Shown here piece by piece: positions 13,156-20,976 of a DNA stretch of 40,841 nucleotides. The notes under the pieces were generated by a model, which searched no databases, was not told the DNA's origin, and saw only the letters and a program-made list of their open reading frames with translations. Numbering within the stretch: the first letter of the stretch is position 1; each line of letters opens with the position of its first letter. The stretch is from Kiritimatiellia bacterium (GTDB lineage: Bacteria; Verrucomicrobiota; Kiritimatiellia; RFP12; UBA1067), in contig JAKSOW010000014.1 of assembly GCA_024405395.1 (NCBI GenBank), forward strand, positions 1 through 40,841, read 5' to 3'. Position numbers and translations under genes: made by a program.

Positions 13156-15146
13156 TGCGGATTTGCCCTTTCGGCGTTCTGTTCATTCTGAAGCTGTTCG
13201 AGTTCGGTGGCCGCCTCTTCCCAATCTTGGGTGTACCGATCGATTTCGTACTGGATCACCTGCACCTGGCGGTTGCACTCGGCGAAATTGGTGGTGGGCT
13301 TGGGATTGAAGAGCTCTTCCGAGGCGGCATCCAGCGCGACCTGCAGTTCTTCGAGCTTCTTCTCCGCCGTCTCCACCCGTTTCTTGAGCTCACGCATGCG
13401 CGGTGCCGTCTTGGCGCGCTCCGCCGCACGGAGCTGCCGCAGCTCCTTTGAGGTCAGCTTCCTCTCGCCACCGTCTTCCTTTGCGGCCTCGGCCTTCTCT
13501 TCGCGACGGGCATCGGCTGCGGGGACCGCCCTGCCGACGTCGCGCTTCTCGAGGTAGTAGTCATACCCGCCCGGGAAGGCACGGATGCCCTCACGCGTGA
13601 TCTCCAGCACGGAAGTCGCCACCGCACGCACGAACTCGATGTCGTGCGAGACCAGCAGAATCGTGCCCTTGTACTCACGCAGCGCATCCTGCAGCAGCTG
13701 CCGCCCGTCAAGGTCAAGGTGCGTCGTGGGCTCGTCCAGCAAAAGGAAATTCGGCGCCTGCAGGAAGAGGCGCAGAAATGCGAGGCGGATCTTCTCACCG
13801 CCCGAGAGAACGCCCGCCTGCTTCTCGACATCGTTTTCGTCAAAGCCGAAGGCTCCCAGCTGATTGCGGAAGTTCTTCTCGCCCGTGAGGTTTGTCGCGC
13901 CCTGCCAGGCGTTCTTCGCGATGCGGTAAACGGTGAGGTCCGGCGGAATCGTCTCGGCGAACTCCTGGCTCAGGTAGCCAGGTACGACATTGTGCCCGAG
14001 AATGGCCTTGCCTGCCGTAGGTTGGCGAGCGCCGGCGATGAGACGCATCAGCGTGGACTTGCCGAGGCCGTTGTAGCCGATGAGCGCCACCTTGTCGCCA
14101 CGCGAGACGTTGAACGACACATCATGCAACACGTTCTTCACGCCATCATAGGAGAAGAAGAGATTCTCGCAGCGGAACATCTCAATCCCTGACGCCGGCG
14201 GCTCCGCCAGGCGCAGCCGCCCACGACGCGAATAGCGTTTCGGCAGCACGATGCGCTGCTCGTCAATCTTGTCGATGAGCTTCTGTCGGCTCTGCGCCTG
14301 CGCAGCCTTGGTGGCCTGCGCACGGAAGCGATCAACGAACCGCTGCAGCTGTTCGCGATGATGATCCTGGTTCTCCTTGGCGGCGAGCAGATGCTGAAAA
14401 CGCACTTCGCGCTCACGCAGATACCAGTCCAGATTGCCCTCGTAGCGTGTGGCCGTCTCGGCGTCCACCTCCACAATGATGTTGGTGAGCGTACGCAGCA
14501 GATAACGGTCATGCGAGATGAGCATCAGCGTACCCTGGTACTGCTTGAGGTAGCGTTGCAGCCAGTCGACGGCCGGCAGGTCGAGGTAGTTGGAGGGTTC
14601 GTCCAGCAGCAGCAGATCCGGCTCGGAAGCCAGCACGCGGCTCAACTCGGCGCGCATGCGCCAACCACCGGAGAAGGAGGCGAAGGGCTTGGTGAATTCG
14701 TCGGTGGAGAAGCCCAATCCGCCCAACGCCACCTTGACGCGCGTCTCGAGGTCATAGCCGCCGAGATGCTCGAACTCGGTCTGAACCTCGCCATACTCCT
14801 TCAAAGCCGTCTTGTCGCCAGCGTCCATGCGCTCTTCCAGCACATGCATCCGCTGCTCAAGCTCATGAAAGCCCGGAACACCTCGCAGGGAGTACTCCAG
14901 CAGCGTCTCCTCGGGCGTATCAGGTTCAGGATGCTGACGGGTGGAGCCGATACGCGGCTTCTCCTCGATGATCAGCTCGCCATGATCGGGCGAAAGTTCG
15001 CCGAGGATGATCTTGAAGAGCGTGGATTTGCCCGACCCGTTAGGCCCCACAACGCCGATGCGTTCGAATTTGTTGACGCGGAAGGTGACGCCCGTGAGGA
15101 CGTCCTGCTGACCGTAATGGACGGATATGTTCTGAAAATCGAGCAT
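13152..15146 (-). CDS. ABC-F family ATPase (ribosome-associated translation factor type)
   Basis: The 664 residues hold two nucleotide-binding domains and no membrane segment. The first has Walker A GPNGSGKST near residues 34-42, signature SFSGGWRMRAELSR and Walker B LLLLDEPSNYLDL. The second has Walker A GYNGLGKST near 358-366, signature LSGGEKIRLAFLR and Walker B LLLDEPTTHLDL. An arm-like charged linker lies between them (about 240-310). The C-terminal 100 residues are a charged coiled coil (KKRVETAEKKLEELQ), as in Uup/YdiF-type members. Such proteins bind the ribosome and relieve stalling or protect against antibiotics; the subtype is not resolved. The ATG shares one base with the stop of the UDP-galactopyranose mutase gene upstream. 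Both ATPase sites look intact. Confidence 0.93.
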   Translation of the reverse strand: MLDFQNISVHYGQQDVLTGVTFRVNKFERIGVVGPNGSGKSTLFKIILGELSPDHGELIIEEKPRIGSTRQHPEPDTPEETLLEYSLRGVPGFHELEQRMHVLEERMDAGDKTALKEYGEVQTEFEHLGGYDLETRVKVALGGLGFSTDEFTKPFASFSGGWRMRAELSRVLASEPDLLLLDEPSNYLDLPAVDWLQRYLKQYQGTLMLISHDRYLLRTLTNIIVEVDAETATRYEGNLDWYLREREVRFQHLLAAKENQDHHREQLQRFVDRFRAQATKAAQAQSRQKLIDKIDEQRIVLPKRYSRRGRLRLAEPPASGIEMFRCENLFFSYDGVKNVLHDVSFNVSRGDKVALIGYNGLGKSTLMRLIAGARQPTAGKAILGHNVVPGYLSQEFAETIPPDLTVYRIAKNAWQGATNLTGEKNFRNQLGAFGFDENDVEKQAGVLSGGEKIRLAFLRLFLQAPNFLLLDEPTTHLDLDGRQLLQDALREYKGTILLVSHDIEFVRAVATSVLEITREGIRAFPGGYDYYLEKRDVGRAVPAADARREEKAEAAKEDGGERKLTSKELRQLRAAERAKTAPRMRELKKRVETAEKKLEELQVALDAASEELFNPKPTTNFAECNRQVQVIQYEIDRYTQDWEEAATELEQLQNEQNAERANPQ

Positions 15147-16294
15147 CAGTTCCTTTCGAGATACGCCTTCGCCGCCGCCAGGCCACGACCTACCGACTGG
15201 TCCATGTCGTAATAGCGGTATTCGCCCAGGCGACCGCCCACGACAAGACCGGGCACCTTCGCCGCCTCTTCCTGATAACGCGCCAGCAACGCCCGCGATT
15301 CGGCGTTGTCGACGGCATAGTAGGGCTCGTCGCCGGGCTCCCAGGTCTTGGGGTACTCGCGGCAGATCACCGTCTTGGCGCGCGCCATCGTTTCCTTGTC
15401 TTCGGGATGGAAGTGCTTGAATTCGTGGATGCGCGTAAACGGCACGTCTGCGCCCGTGTAGTTCATCACCGAAGTGCCCTGCCAGTCCGCGACTTCCAGC
15501 GTTTCACGCTCAAACCGCAGCGAGCGCCACGGCAAAGCACCGAATCTGTAGCCGAAAAGCGCATCGATCGGGCCCGAGTAGAACACGGGCCTGGCGGTTA
15601 GGGTCGAATCCTGGCGCGTCCGCCAATCCAACCAGTCGACATTGCATTCAAGCGAGATGTTCGGATGGTCGAGAAGACGTTCAAAGAGCGAATTGTACCC
15701 CGCCCGCGGAATGCCCTGGCGGTAGTCGGGGAAGTAGTTGATGTCGTAGCTCGCCCGCACCGGCAGACGCTTGATGATGGACGCCGGCAGATTCTTGGGA
15801 TCGGTTCCCCACTGTTTGCGCGTGTACTCACGAATGAAGGCCCAGTAAAGCGGTTCGCCGATGAAGGAGATCGCCTGTTCCTCAAAGGTGGGATTCGCGA
15901 GATTCCGCCCTTCCAATCCCTTGGCGGCTTCCTGCGCGATGAAGGCCGGCAGTTCGGCCGGCGTGAGGTTAAGCCCGTAGAACTGGTTGACCAGCGTCAG
16001 CCCAAGCGGCAGGAAGTACGTCTTGCCCTCGTAGCGCGCCAAGACCTTGTGCTGATAGCCGTTGAAGGTGATGAAGCGATTGACGAACTCCCACACGTCG
16101 TCGAGATGCGTATGGAAGATGTGCGATCCATAGGTGTGGATCTCGATGCCGTTTTCGTCCGTCTCGCACCGCACATTGCCGCCAATCTGCGCACGCTTTT
16201 CGAGCACCAGCACCTTGCGTCCGGCCTCTGCCAGCACGCGTGCGACGGTACATCCCCAAATGCCGGCTCCGGCAACTATCACATCCACTGCCAT
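15146..16294 (-). CDS. glf: UDP-galactopyranose mutase
   Basis: FAD enzyme that interconverts UDP-galactopyranose and UDP-galactofuranose, providing Galf for surface polysaccharides. The N-terminal FAD-binding Rossmann motif VIVAGAGIWGCTVARVLAE is followed by VLEKRAQIGGN. Family hallmarks are the GSHIFHT loop, YTRKQWGTDP, the FPDYRQGIPRAGY block and the C-terminal GRLGEYRYYDMDQ motif that contacts the flavin and substrate. At 382 residues it has the usual bacterial length. The ATG has an excellent ribosome site (GGGAAGGGG), 16 bases after the HD-hydrolase stop. No galactofuranosyltransferase or polysaccharide gene neighbours it, so the pathway context is elsewhere in the genome. Confidence 0.97.
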   Translation of the reverse strand: MAVDVIVAGAGIWGCTVARVLAEAGRKVLVLEKRAQIGGNVRCETDENGIEIHTYGSHIFHTHLDDVWEFVNRFITFNGYQHKVLARYEGKTYFLPLGLTLVNQFYGLNLTPAELPAFIAQEAAKGLEGRNLANPTFEEQAISFIGEPLYWAFIREYTRKQWGTDPKNLPASIIKRLPVRASYDINYFPDYRQGIPRAGYNSLFERLLDHPNISLECNVDWLDWRTRQDSTLTARPVFYSGPIDALFGYRFGALPWRSLRFERETLEVADWQGTSVMNYTGADVPFTRIHEFKHFHPEDKETMARAKTVICREYPKTWEPGDEPYYAVDNAESRALLARYQEEAAKVPGLVVGGRLGEYRYYDMDQSVGRGLAAAKAYLERN

Positions 16295-16310
16295 GACTGC
16301 CCCTTCCCTG

Positions 16311-17093
16311 TCAGCTCTCCAGCGCCCGAGCCGCCTGATCGCAAATCTCGTCTACCGTCTCAGCGTCATCCTTTACCAACTCGTGCAGGAACTCCCGCCG
16401 AGACGCGAGATGCCCCCGCGCCGCCGTGAGACGGCGTGTCGTCGTGTACTGCAGACCCGCGATCATCCATCCCACCTGGATGAGCACGAAGTCCGCCAAC
16501 GTCTTGATGTTCTGATAGTCCACGGGGCGACCCTCACGAATGGCCGCCAAAACGGCAGGGTTGGGAGCCGCGTGGATGGGCAGATTCCAGAAGGCCTTGC
16601 AGTCGTCGCGCCAATTGGTGTGTTCAACCCGGTCTTCCAGCACGCGGAAGATGTCCAGCTTGTCGGCGTCACGTACGGTATGGGAGGCCGCCAGCGTCAG
16701 CGGATCAAGCCCTTCGGGCACATCACGGCGATTGTGGAAGAGCACGGCGTCAAGTATGGCCTTGGCATCCTGCAGCGACGCCAACCAGCCAAGGTCCCGC
16801 ACAATGTCATGCGAAAACACGGCATGGTCAACGGAATCGGAGTCGCGGAAGGTATTGTAGCGTTTGAGCTGCTCGTAACGGCCCGTGTCGTGCAGCAACG
16901 CCGCCGCCGTGCAGACCAGCCGCGTATGTTCGTCAAAGCCCTCACCCTCAGCTATGGCACGGGCATTCGCCACCACATGGTCCGTGTGGACGCGCTTGAG
17001 CTGCATCATGTCCGGCAAAGCGCCCGCTACGCGGAAACTCGCCACATAGGCGTCGTACTGAGCCGTCAGATCTGCCAGGAACTCTTCCGTCAC
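16311..17093 (-). CDS. HD-domain metal-dependent phosphohydrolase
   Basis: The 260-residue product has the HD superfamily motif set: H36 in VHTDHVV, H68-D69 in ALLHDTGRYE and a distal Asp in TVRDADKLDIFRVLED. A conserved DHAVFSHDIV helix stands between them. HD proteins hydrolyse nucleotides, ppGpp or cyclic nucleotides, or act as phosphatases; the substrate here is unknown. The frame stays open 83 codons further upstream, but that part overlaps the HNH gene. The GTG at 17093 has a strong ribosome site (GGAGAGGAG, 8 bases away) and overlaps the HNH stop by 4 bases (GTGA), so it is chosen as the start. Confidence 0.88.
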   Translation of the reverse strand: MTEEFLADLTAQYDAYVASFRVAGALPDMMQLKRVHTDHVVANARAIAEGEGFDEHTRLVCTAAALLHDTGRYEQLKRYNTFRDSDSVDHAVFSHDIVRDLGWLASLQDAKAILDAVLFHNRRDVPEGLDPLTLAASHTVRDADKLDIFRVLEDRVEHTNWRDDCKAFWNLPIHAAPNPAVLAAIREGRPVDYQNIKTLADFVLIQVGWMIAGLQYTTTRRLTAARGHLASRREFLHELVKDDAETVDEICDQAARALES

Positions 17094-17425
17094 GACTGGG
17101 GCTCCTCTCCGGGGAAAGGCGGCAGGCCAGTCTCTCCGGGAAACAGCTTGTCCAGAATCTGCTCCGCCGGCGTATAGGCCTTCTTCTTGCTGTTGCAGTC
17201 CTTGCAGCAGGGCACACAGTTCCCGCGCGTGGACTTGCCGCCGCGTGCCACGGGAATCACATGGTCCATCGTGAGGTTCTCGGCCCCGACCTTCACGCCA
17301 CAGTAATGGCATACGCCGCGCTGCAGTTGCGCACGCCACCAATCCGTGTTCCGCAGCGCACGCGCCTTTTCGCGTTCGCGCTTCACATGCACGGGATCGG
17401 GATTGAGATCGAGCCAGTCACCCAT
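17090..17425 (-). CDS. HNH endonuclease-domain protein
   Basis: A 111-residue protein with a single treble-clef HNH domain: Cys pair CHYC (about 39-42), the catalytic MDHVIPVARGGKS (D54-H55), then GNCVPCCKDCNSKKK with the second Cys pair. The N-terminal third is basic and helical (VKREREKARALR). Small HNH proteins of this kind (McrA/YajD-like) are nicking or restriction-type nucleases, often of unknown role. An in-frame GTG at 17458 would add 11 residues and overlap the upstream gene; the ATG at 17425 is preferred because it removes that overlap. It is followed by the HD hydrolase with a 4-base overlap. No methylase or restriction partner lies nearby. Confidence 0.87.
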   Translation of the reverse strand: MGDWLDLNPDPVHVKREREKARALRNTDWWRAQLQRGVCHYCGVKVGAENLTMDHVIPVARGGKSTRGNCVPCCKDCNSKKKAYTPAEQILDKLFPGETGLPPFPGEEPQS

Positions 17426-17444
17426 TGCGATACGCCCCGGGGCC

Positions 17445-18428
17445 TCACTTGCCGCCACAGGCCGCCATCGCCTCGGCGATGGTCACCGGAGCGCCACCGC
17501 GCTTGGCGGACATCTCGGCTGCCTCCATGAACGCCATGATCTCCAGCGTCTCCTCATTCGGCACGGGAACGATCCCCGTCTTGAAGAACGTGATGATCTC
17601 GCGCAGCAGCGGCTCATAGCCAGGATAGCCGTCAAAGATGACCACGGGGTTCTTCTTGTCCTTGGGCTTCTCGGGCAGCACATAGCCGGAATAGATCCAG
17701 CTCTTGCGCTGCAGGCGCAGCTCGCCCATCCGGCCGTCTTTCCACACGGCGTTGATGACATCGTCCGTGTCGTTGCGGAAACAGCTCACCTTGTCGACGC
17801 CCATGCCCATGATCGCCACCAGCGGCTCAAAGCCGTGGATGCCATACCAGGTATAGAAGTTGTGCGTGCCCTGCTCCTCAAGCGGCGAAGGCGAGATGAG
17901 CGCCGCACCACGGATCTTGCCGTAGACGCCGTCGCGCGCGTCCTTCGCCACATTGCCGTAGCGCAACGCCGACGACGAGAAATACTTGGCGTTGTACTGC
18001 TTGCCGGCCTTGTAGATCTTGAGCGCATCCGTCAAGTTGTGCGCCAGCGGCTTGTCGATGAACACGGGCTTGCCGCTCTTGAACACCTCTACGGCCTGCG
18101 CGTAGTGCTCGCGGCCGTCATTCGTCTCCAGACACACGCAATCCACCTTGGCAAGCAGATCGGCGATGGAAGGGACGATCTCCACGCCCATCTCCTGCAT
18201 CTGGGCGATGTACTTCGGATAACGGTTGGTGGATGAGACGATGTCCTTGGATCCCCACTGGTAGGCGGCCACCATGCGGAAGCCCGCCACACCCGGATCC
18301 TTGGTCACGTTCATGATCTTCGTGAAGGCGATGGCGTGGCTCGTGTCGAGCCCGATGATGCCCACCTTCGTTTCCGCGGCCACGGCCATCGCCATCACCG
18401 CACAGACTGCCAGAATCGACTGCTTCAT
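17445..18428 (-). CDS. Exported Gfo/Idh/MocA-like oxidoreductase homologue
   Basis: After a Sec-type signal peptide (MKQSILAVCAVMAMAVAA|E) the protein has a Rossmann-like start, TKVGIIGLDTSHAIAFTKIMN, and the conserved FIDKPLAHNLTDALKIY region, which in the family is EKP with the catalytic-site Lys. The C-terminal half carries the beta-sheet substrate domain. The usual GxGxxG dinucleotide loop is replaced by GIIGLDTSH, so cofactor binding is uncertain. Family members with bound NAD(P) usually leave by Tat; this signal has no twin Arg. The start at 18428 is chosen over an in-frame TTG at 18446 because AGAGG then lies 7 bases upstream. It sits 14 bases after the GH31 fusion gene and is probably co-transcribed with it, which suggests a role in the same sugar pathway. 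Confidence 0.82.
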   Translation of the reverse strand: MKQSILAVCAVMAMAVAAETKVGIIGLDTSHAIAFTKIMNVTKDPGVAGFRMVAAYQWGSKDIVSSTNRYPKYIAQMQEMGVEIVPSIADLLAKVDCVCLETNDGREHYAQAVEVFKSGKPVFIDKPLAHNLTDALKIYKAGKQYNAKYFSSSALRYGNVAKDARDGVYGKIRGAALISPSPLEEQGTHNFYTWYGIHGFEPLVAIMGMGVDKVSCFRNDTDDVINAVWKDGRMGELRLQRKSWIYSGYVLPEKPKDKKNPVVIFDGYPGYEPLLREIITFFKTGIVPVPNEETLEIMAFMEAAEMSAKRGGAPVTIAEAMAACGGK

Positions 18429-18442
18429 TTTCATTCCTCTTC

Positions 18443-20839
18443 TCAACGTTCAATCTCGAAATACGGCAGGCGCGCCAACGGAGCCGCCACCGTGATCTCG
18501 CACGGCCCCGTGAACGACTGCCCATCGTCCGCACGCCACTTGCCGGGCGGAAGCACGACCTTGCGCGAGGTGGCGCCCTTCTCCATCACCGGAGCCACCA
18601 GCAGGAAGTCGCCCATCATGAACTGATCCTTGATCTCCGCATAGCCCTTGCCGGGGAAGACATATTCGAGGTTGCGGATCATCGGCTCGCCCGACTTGCC
18701 GCACGCCTGCGCCAGCGCCACGAACTTCTGCGCGAACTTCGTCTGACGCATCTTCACGAGGTCGCGAATGATCTGCTGCTTCTCGGCATCCAGAACGCGC
18801 CACGGCGACGCCGAGAACTGCATCATGCCGCAGAGCGCGTGCACCTGGGCGCTGCGCACAAACATCTCGGGCTCAAAGGCCGAACCGGGGACGAAGGAGC
18901 GCCAGTTGCCGCCACCGATCATGTCGGGGCAGATGAAGGGATGTCCCAGCAGGCCGCCGGCGACCATCGACGGAATGAGCGCCTGCACTTCGCTCCACTT
19001 GTGGTTCTTGTCGTGGAGACGCTCCACGATCGGCTGCCCGGCCGATTTCCACGCGTGGCGGTATTCGCACACCGGGTACTGAAGCGAAAAGGCCAGATAG
19101 CCGTTGGCCTGATCGGCCGAAGGGATCTTCTCATGCGACTTGAGGCCCTTCGTGTAGTAGTCCAGCGAGCCGCCGTCGAGCTTGAAGCCGTCTACGCCAT
19201 AGTCCTTCACCAGACGGTCCAGCTGCTCCTTGAACCAGCGACGGCCGTTCGGGTGCGTGAAGTCCAGAAGCGCCGACTTGCCGTTCCACCATGTCACGGC
19301 CGCCGGCTCCCACCCATTGTCCATGGTGAGGAAACCGCCCGTGGGCTGCTTCTCCACCTTGAACGGATCCTGGCCATCCAGCAGCGTGCGGTAGGGCTGC
19401 GAGTCCATGCTCACCCACGGGCACACCCACAGCACTACTTTGAAGCCCATTTTGTGTAGCTTGTCGCACATGCCCTTCGGATCGGAGAATTTCTTCGGAT
19501 CGAACTCCCACACGCCATAGTTCGTCTGCCACGTGTCGTCGATCATGAACACGCCGGGCGGCAGGCCATTGTCGAGCATCGACTGCGCATAGGCGAGGAT
19601 GTCCTTTTCGTTCTGGTTGTAGGTCAGCTCGATCCAGGTGTTGTACTGGGGCGCCGCCACAAACGCCAGTTCAGGCGTCTTGCCAGACGGCGGGAAGTGC
19701 GCCTTCGAGGCGTACAGGAACGCATCACGCAGCGTCTTGCCCGCCACCTTCACCTCGACCTTGGCAGAAGGATCCTCGGGCGAGACGACGATACGACCGC
19801 TGCGGATCTCAAAGCGGCACTGGCGGTCACACCAGATCTCACGGCCCTTGTCGGAGATCATGAAGGACGCATACTGGTTGTAGTAGCCCGTCTTCGTGAG
19901 GTCGATGACCAGATCGGTCTTTGCCGTGAACGGCATCTGCGGACCAAAGTAGTTTGCGCCACCCCACCAACGCTCCTCCGGCAGCATCTTCACCGTTACC
20001 GTACCCTTGCGGGGAGCCGAGAAGAAGTTAATCACCGTGTTCTCGTCCACGTCCACCCCATGCGGATGATGTCCGTAAAGCGTGCGGTTGACCACTTGAA
20101 TGTCGCCGCCGGCCTTCTTGTAGCGCGACGCGAACAGCTCCGCGTTGTTGACGGGCATGAGCGTCTGGTCGGCCCCGCCGTACAGCAGCAGGATCGGAAT
20201 GCGCTGCGCCACCAACTTTTCGGCCATGTTGACGGGCATTTCGGGATCATCCGTCCACTCGCCCAGCTTGCGGCCCAGCTTGTCCCACGGTCCCAGCGAA
20301 GCGACAGCCAACGTGCCGGGACGCCCGACACGGCCATCAAAGTTGAGGAATGGCGCATCCAGGTAGATCTTGTCCACGCAATCGGGGTTGTTGGCGGCAT
20401 AGCGCACCGAGAAGAAGCCACCCCAGCTCATGCCGATCAAATGTGCCTTCGGCGCAAAGCCCAGCTCCTTGACCAGGAAATCTTGGAATCGGCGAGACAC
20501 CGCAAGGCCCGTCTTGTCCATCTTATCCTTGAAGGTGTCCACTGAGACATGATGCCAGCCCATCTTCAGCAAGCGCGGCACGCTTGTGCGCGCCACATAG
20601 GCCGTGCGCCACTGGATGGTCCATGTCCAAGGCGTGCCGTCCAGGGCCTTCACATCGGCCGGCGGCTCCACCACCCAGGCATCATAGCCCTCGAAGTCGA
20701 AGACCGTGCGCTGGCCACCGTACCACATGTCGGTTCCCTTGACCTTGTACTTGGCCGCAATCCGATCCGTGAGTGCGCCACCAACCGCCGTCACGGCCAA
20801 AGCCATAACGGAGACTATGAGGAAAAATTGTTTTTTCAT
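18443..20839 (-). CDS. Exported alpha/beta-hydrolase (esterase-like) fused to glycoside hydrolase family 31
   Basis: A signal peptide (MKKQFFLIVSVMALAVTAVGGA) leads into two enzyme domains. Residues about 40-270 are an alpha/beta hydrolase with nucleophile elbow GMSWGG (S138), acid Asp in YGGADQT (D224) and His in GHHPHG (H257/258/260). Residues about 285-798 are a GH31-type beta-sandwich and TIM barrel: FMIDDTWQ, the nucleophile motif DGFKLDGG (D555) and a probable acid/base Asp in CPDMIGGG (D639), followed by the C-terminal beta domain. GH31 enzymes are alpha-glucosidases, alpha-xylosidases or alpha-galactosidases; the specificity is unresolved. An attached esterase suggests attack on an acylated sugar. 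No Shine-Dalgarno precedes the ATG; a -10-like box lies 7 bases upstream. Confidence 0.85.
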   Translation of the reverse strand: MKKQFFLIVSVMALAVTAVGGALTDRIAAKYKVKGTDMWYGGQRTVFDFEGYDAWVVEPPADVKALDGTPWTWTIQWRTAYVARTSVPRLLKMGWHHVSVDTFKDKMDKTGLAVSRRFQDFLVKELGFAPKAHLIGMSWGGFFSVRYAANNPDCVDKIYLDAPFLNFDGRVGRPGTLAVASLGPWDKLGRKLGEWTDDPEMPVNMAEKLVAQRIPILLLYGGADQTLMPVNNAELFASRYKKAGGDIQVVNRTLYGHHPHGVDVDENTVINFFSAPRKGTVTVKMLPEERWWGGANYFGPQMPFTAKTDLVIDLTKTGYYNQYASFMISDKGREIWCDRQCRFEIRSGRIVVSPEDPSAKVEVKVAGKTLRDAFLYASKAHFPPSGKTPELAFVAAPQYNTWIELTYNQNEKDILAYAQSMLDNGLPPGVFMIDDTWQTNYGVWEFDPKKFSDPKGMCDKLHKMGFKVVLWVCPWVSMDSQPYRTLLDGQDPFKVEKQPTGGFLTMDNGWEPAAVTWWNGKSALLDFTHPNGRRWFKEQLDRLVKDYGVDGFKLDGGSLDYYTKGLKSHEKIPSADQANGYLAFSLQYPVCEYRHAWKSAGQPIVERLHDKNHKWSEVQALIPSMVAGGLLGHPFICPDMIGGGNWRSFVPGSAFEPEMFVRSAQVHALCGMMQFSASPWRVLDAEKQQIIRDLVKMRQTKFAQKFVALAQACGKSGEPMIRNLEYVFPGKGYAEIKDQFMMGDFLLVAPVMEKGATSRKVVLPPGKWRADDGQSFTGPCEITVAAPLARLPYFEIER

Positions 20840-20846
20840 AGTCTAA

Positions 20847-20875
20847 ATGATACCAAAAACGCCGCCCAAGGGCAA
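20847..20875 (-). promoter_or_regulatory. Extended -10 promoter directly before the GH31 fusion gene
   Basis: On the minus strand TGGTATCAT (-10 hexamer 20852-20847) is preceded at 17 bases by TTGCCC (20875-20870). Only 7 bases separate the -10 hexamer from the ATG. A start of transcription at the normal distance would therefore be at or one base before the start codon, giving a leaderless message. No ribosome site is present. Confidence 0.5.
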
Positions 20876-20976
20876 GCCTCGGGCCGCGTTCCAAGGCGTC
20901 TTCAATCCTGTCTTTCCCCGGAACGCCAGCCCACACCTCATGTGCCATCATCCGATAAGACCTTGGCACCAGGGCA

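Noticed and set aside
17094..17342. Upstream extension of the HD hydrolase frame by 83 codons
   Set aside because: It lies almost wholly inside the HNH gene and translates to low-quality sequence; the GTG at 17093 has a strong ribosome site and a 4-base overlap.
20682..20969. Minus-strand frame starting in the gap and running into the GH31 gene
   Set aside because: Most of it overlaps the well-supported signal peptide and hydrolase domain in another frame; no motif supports it.
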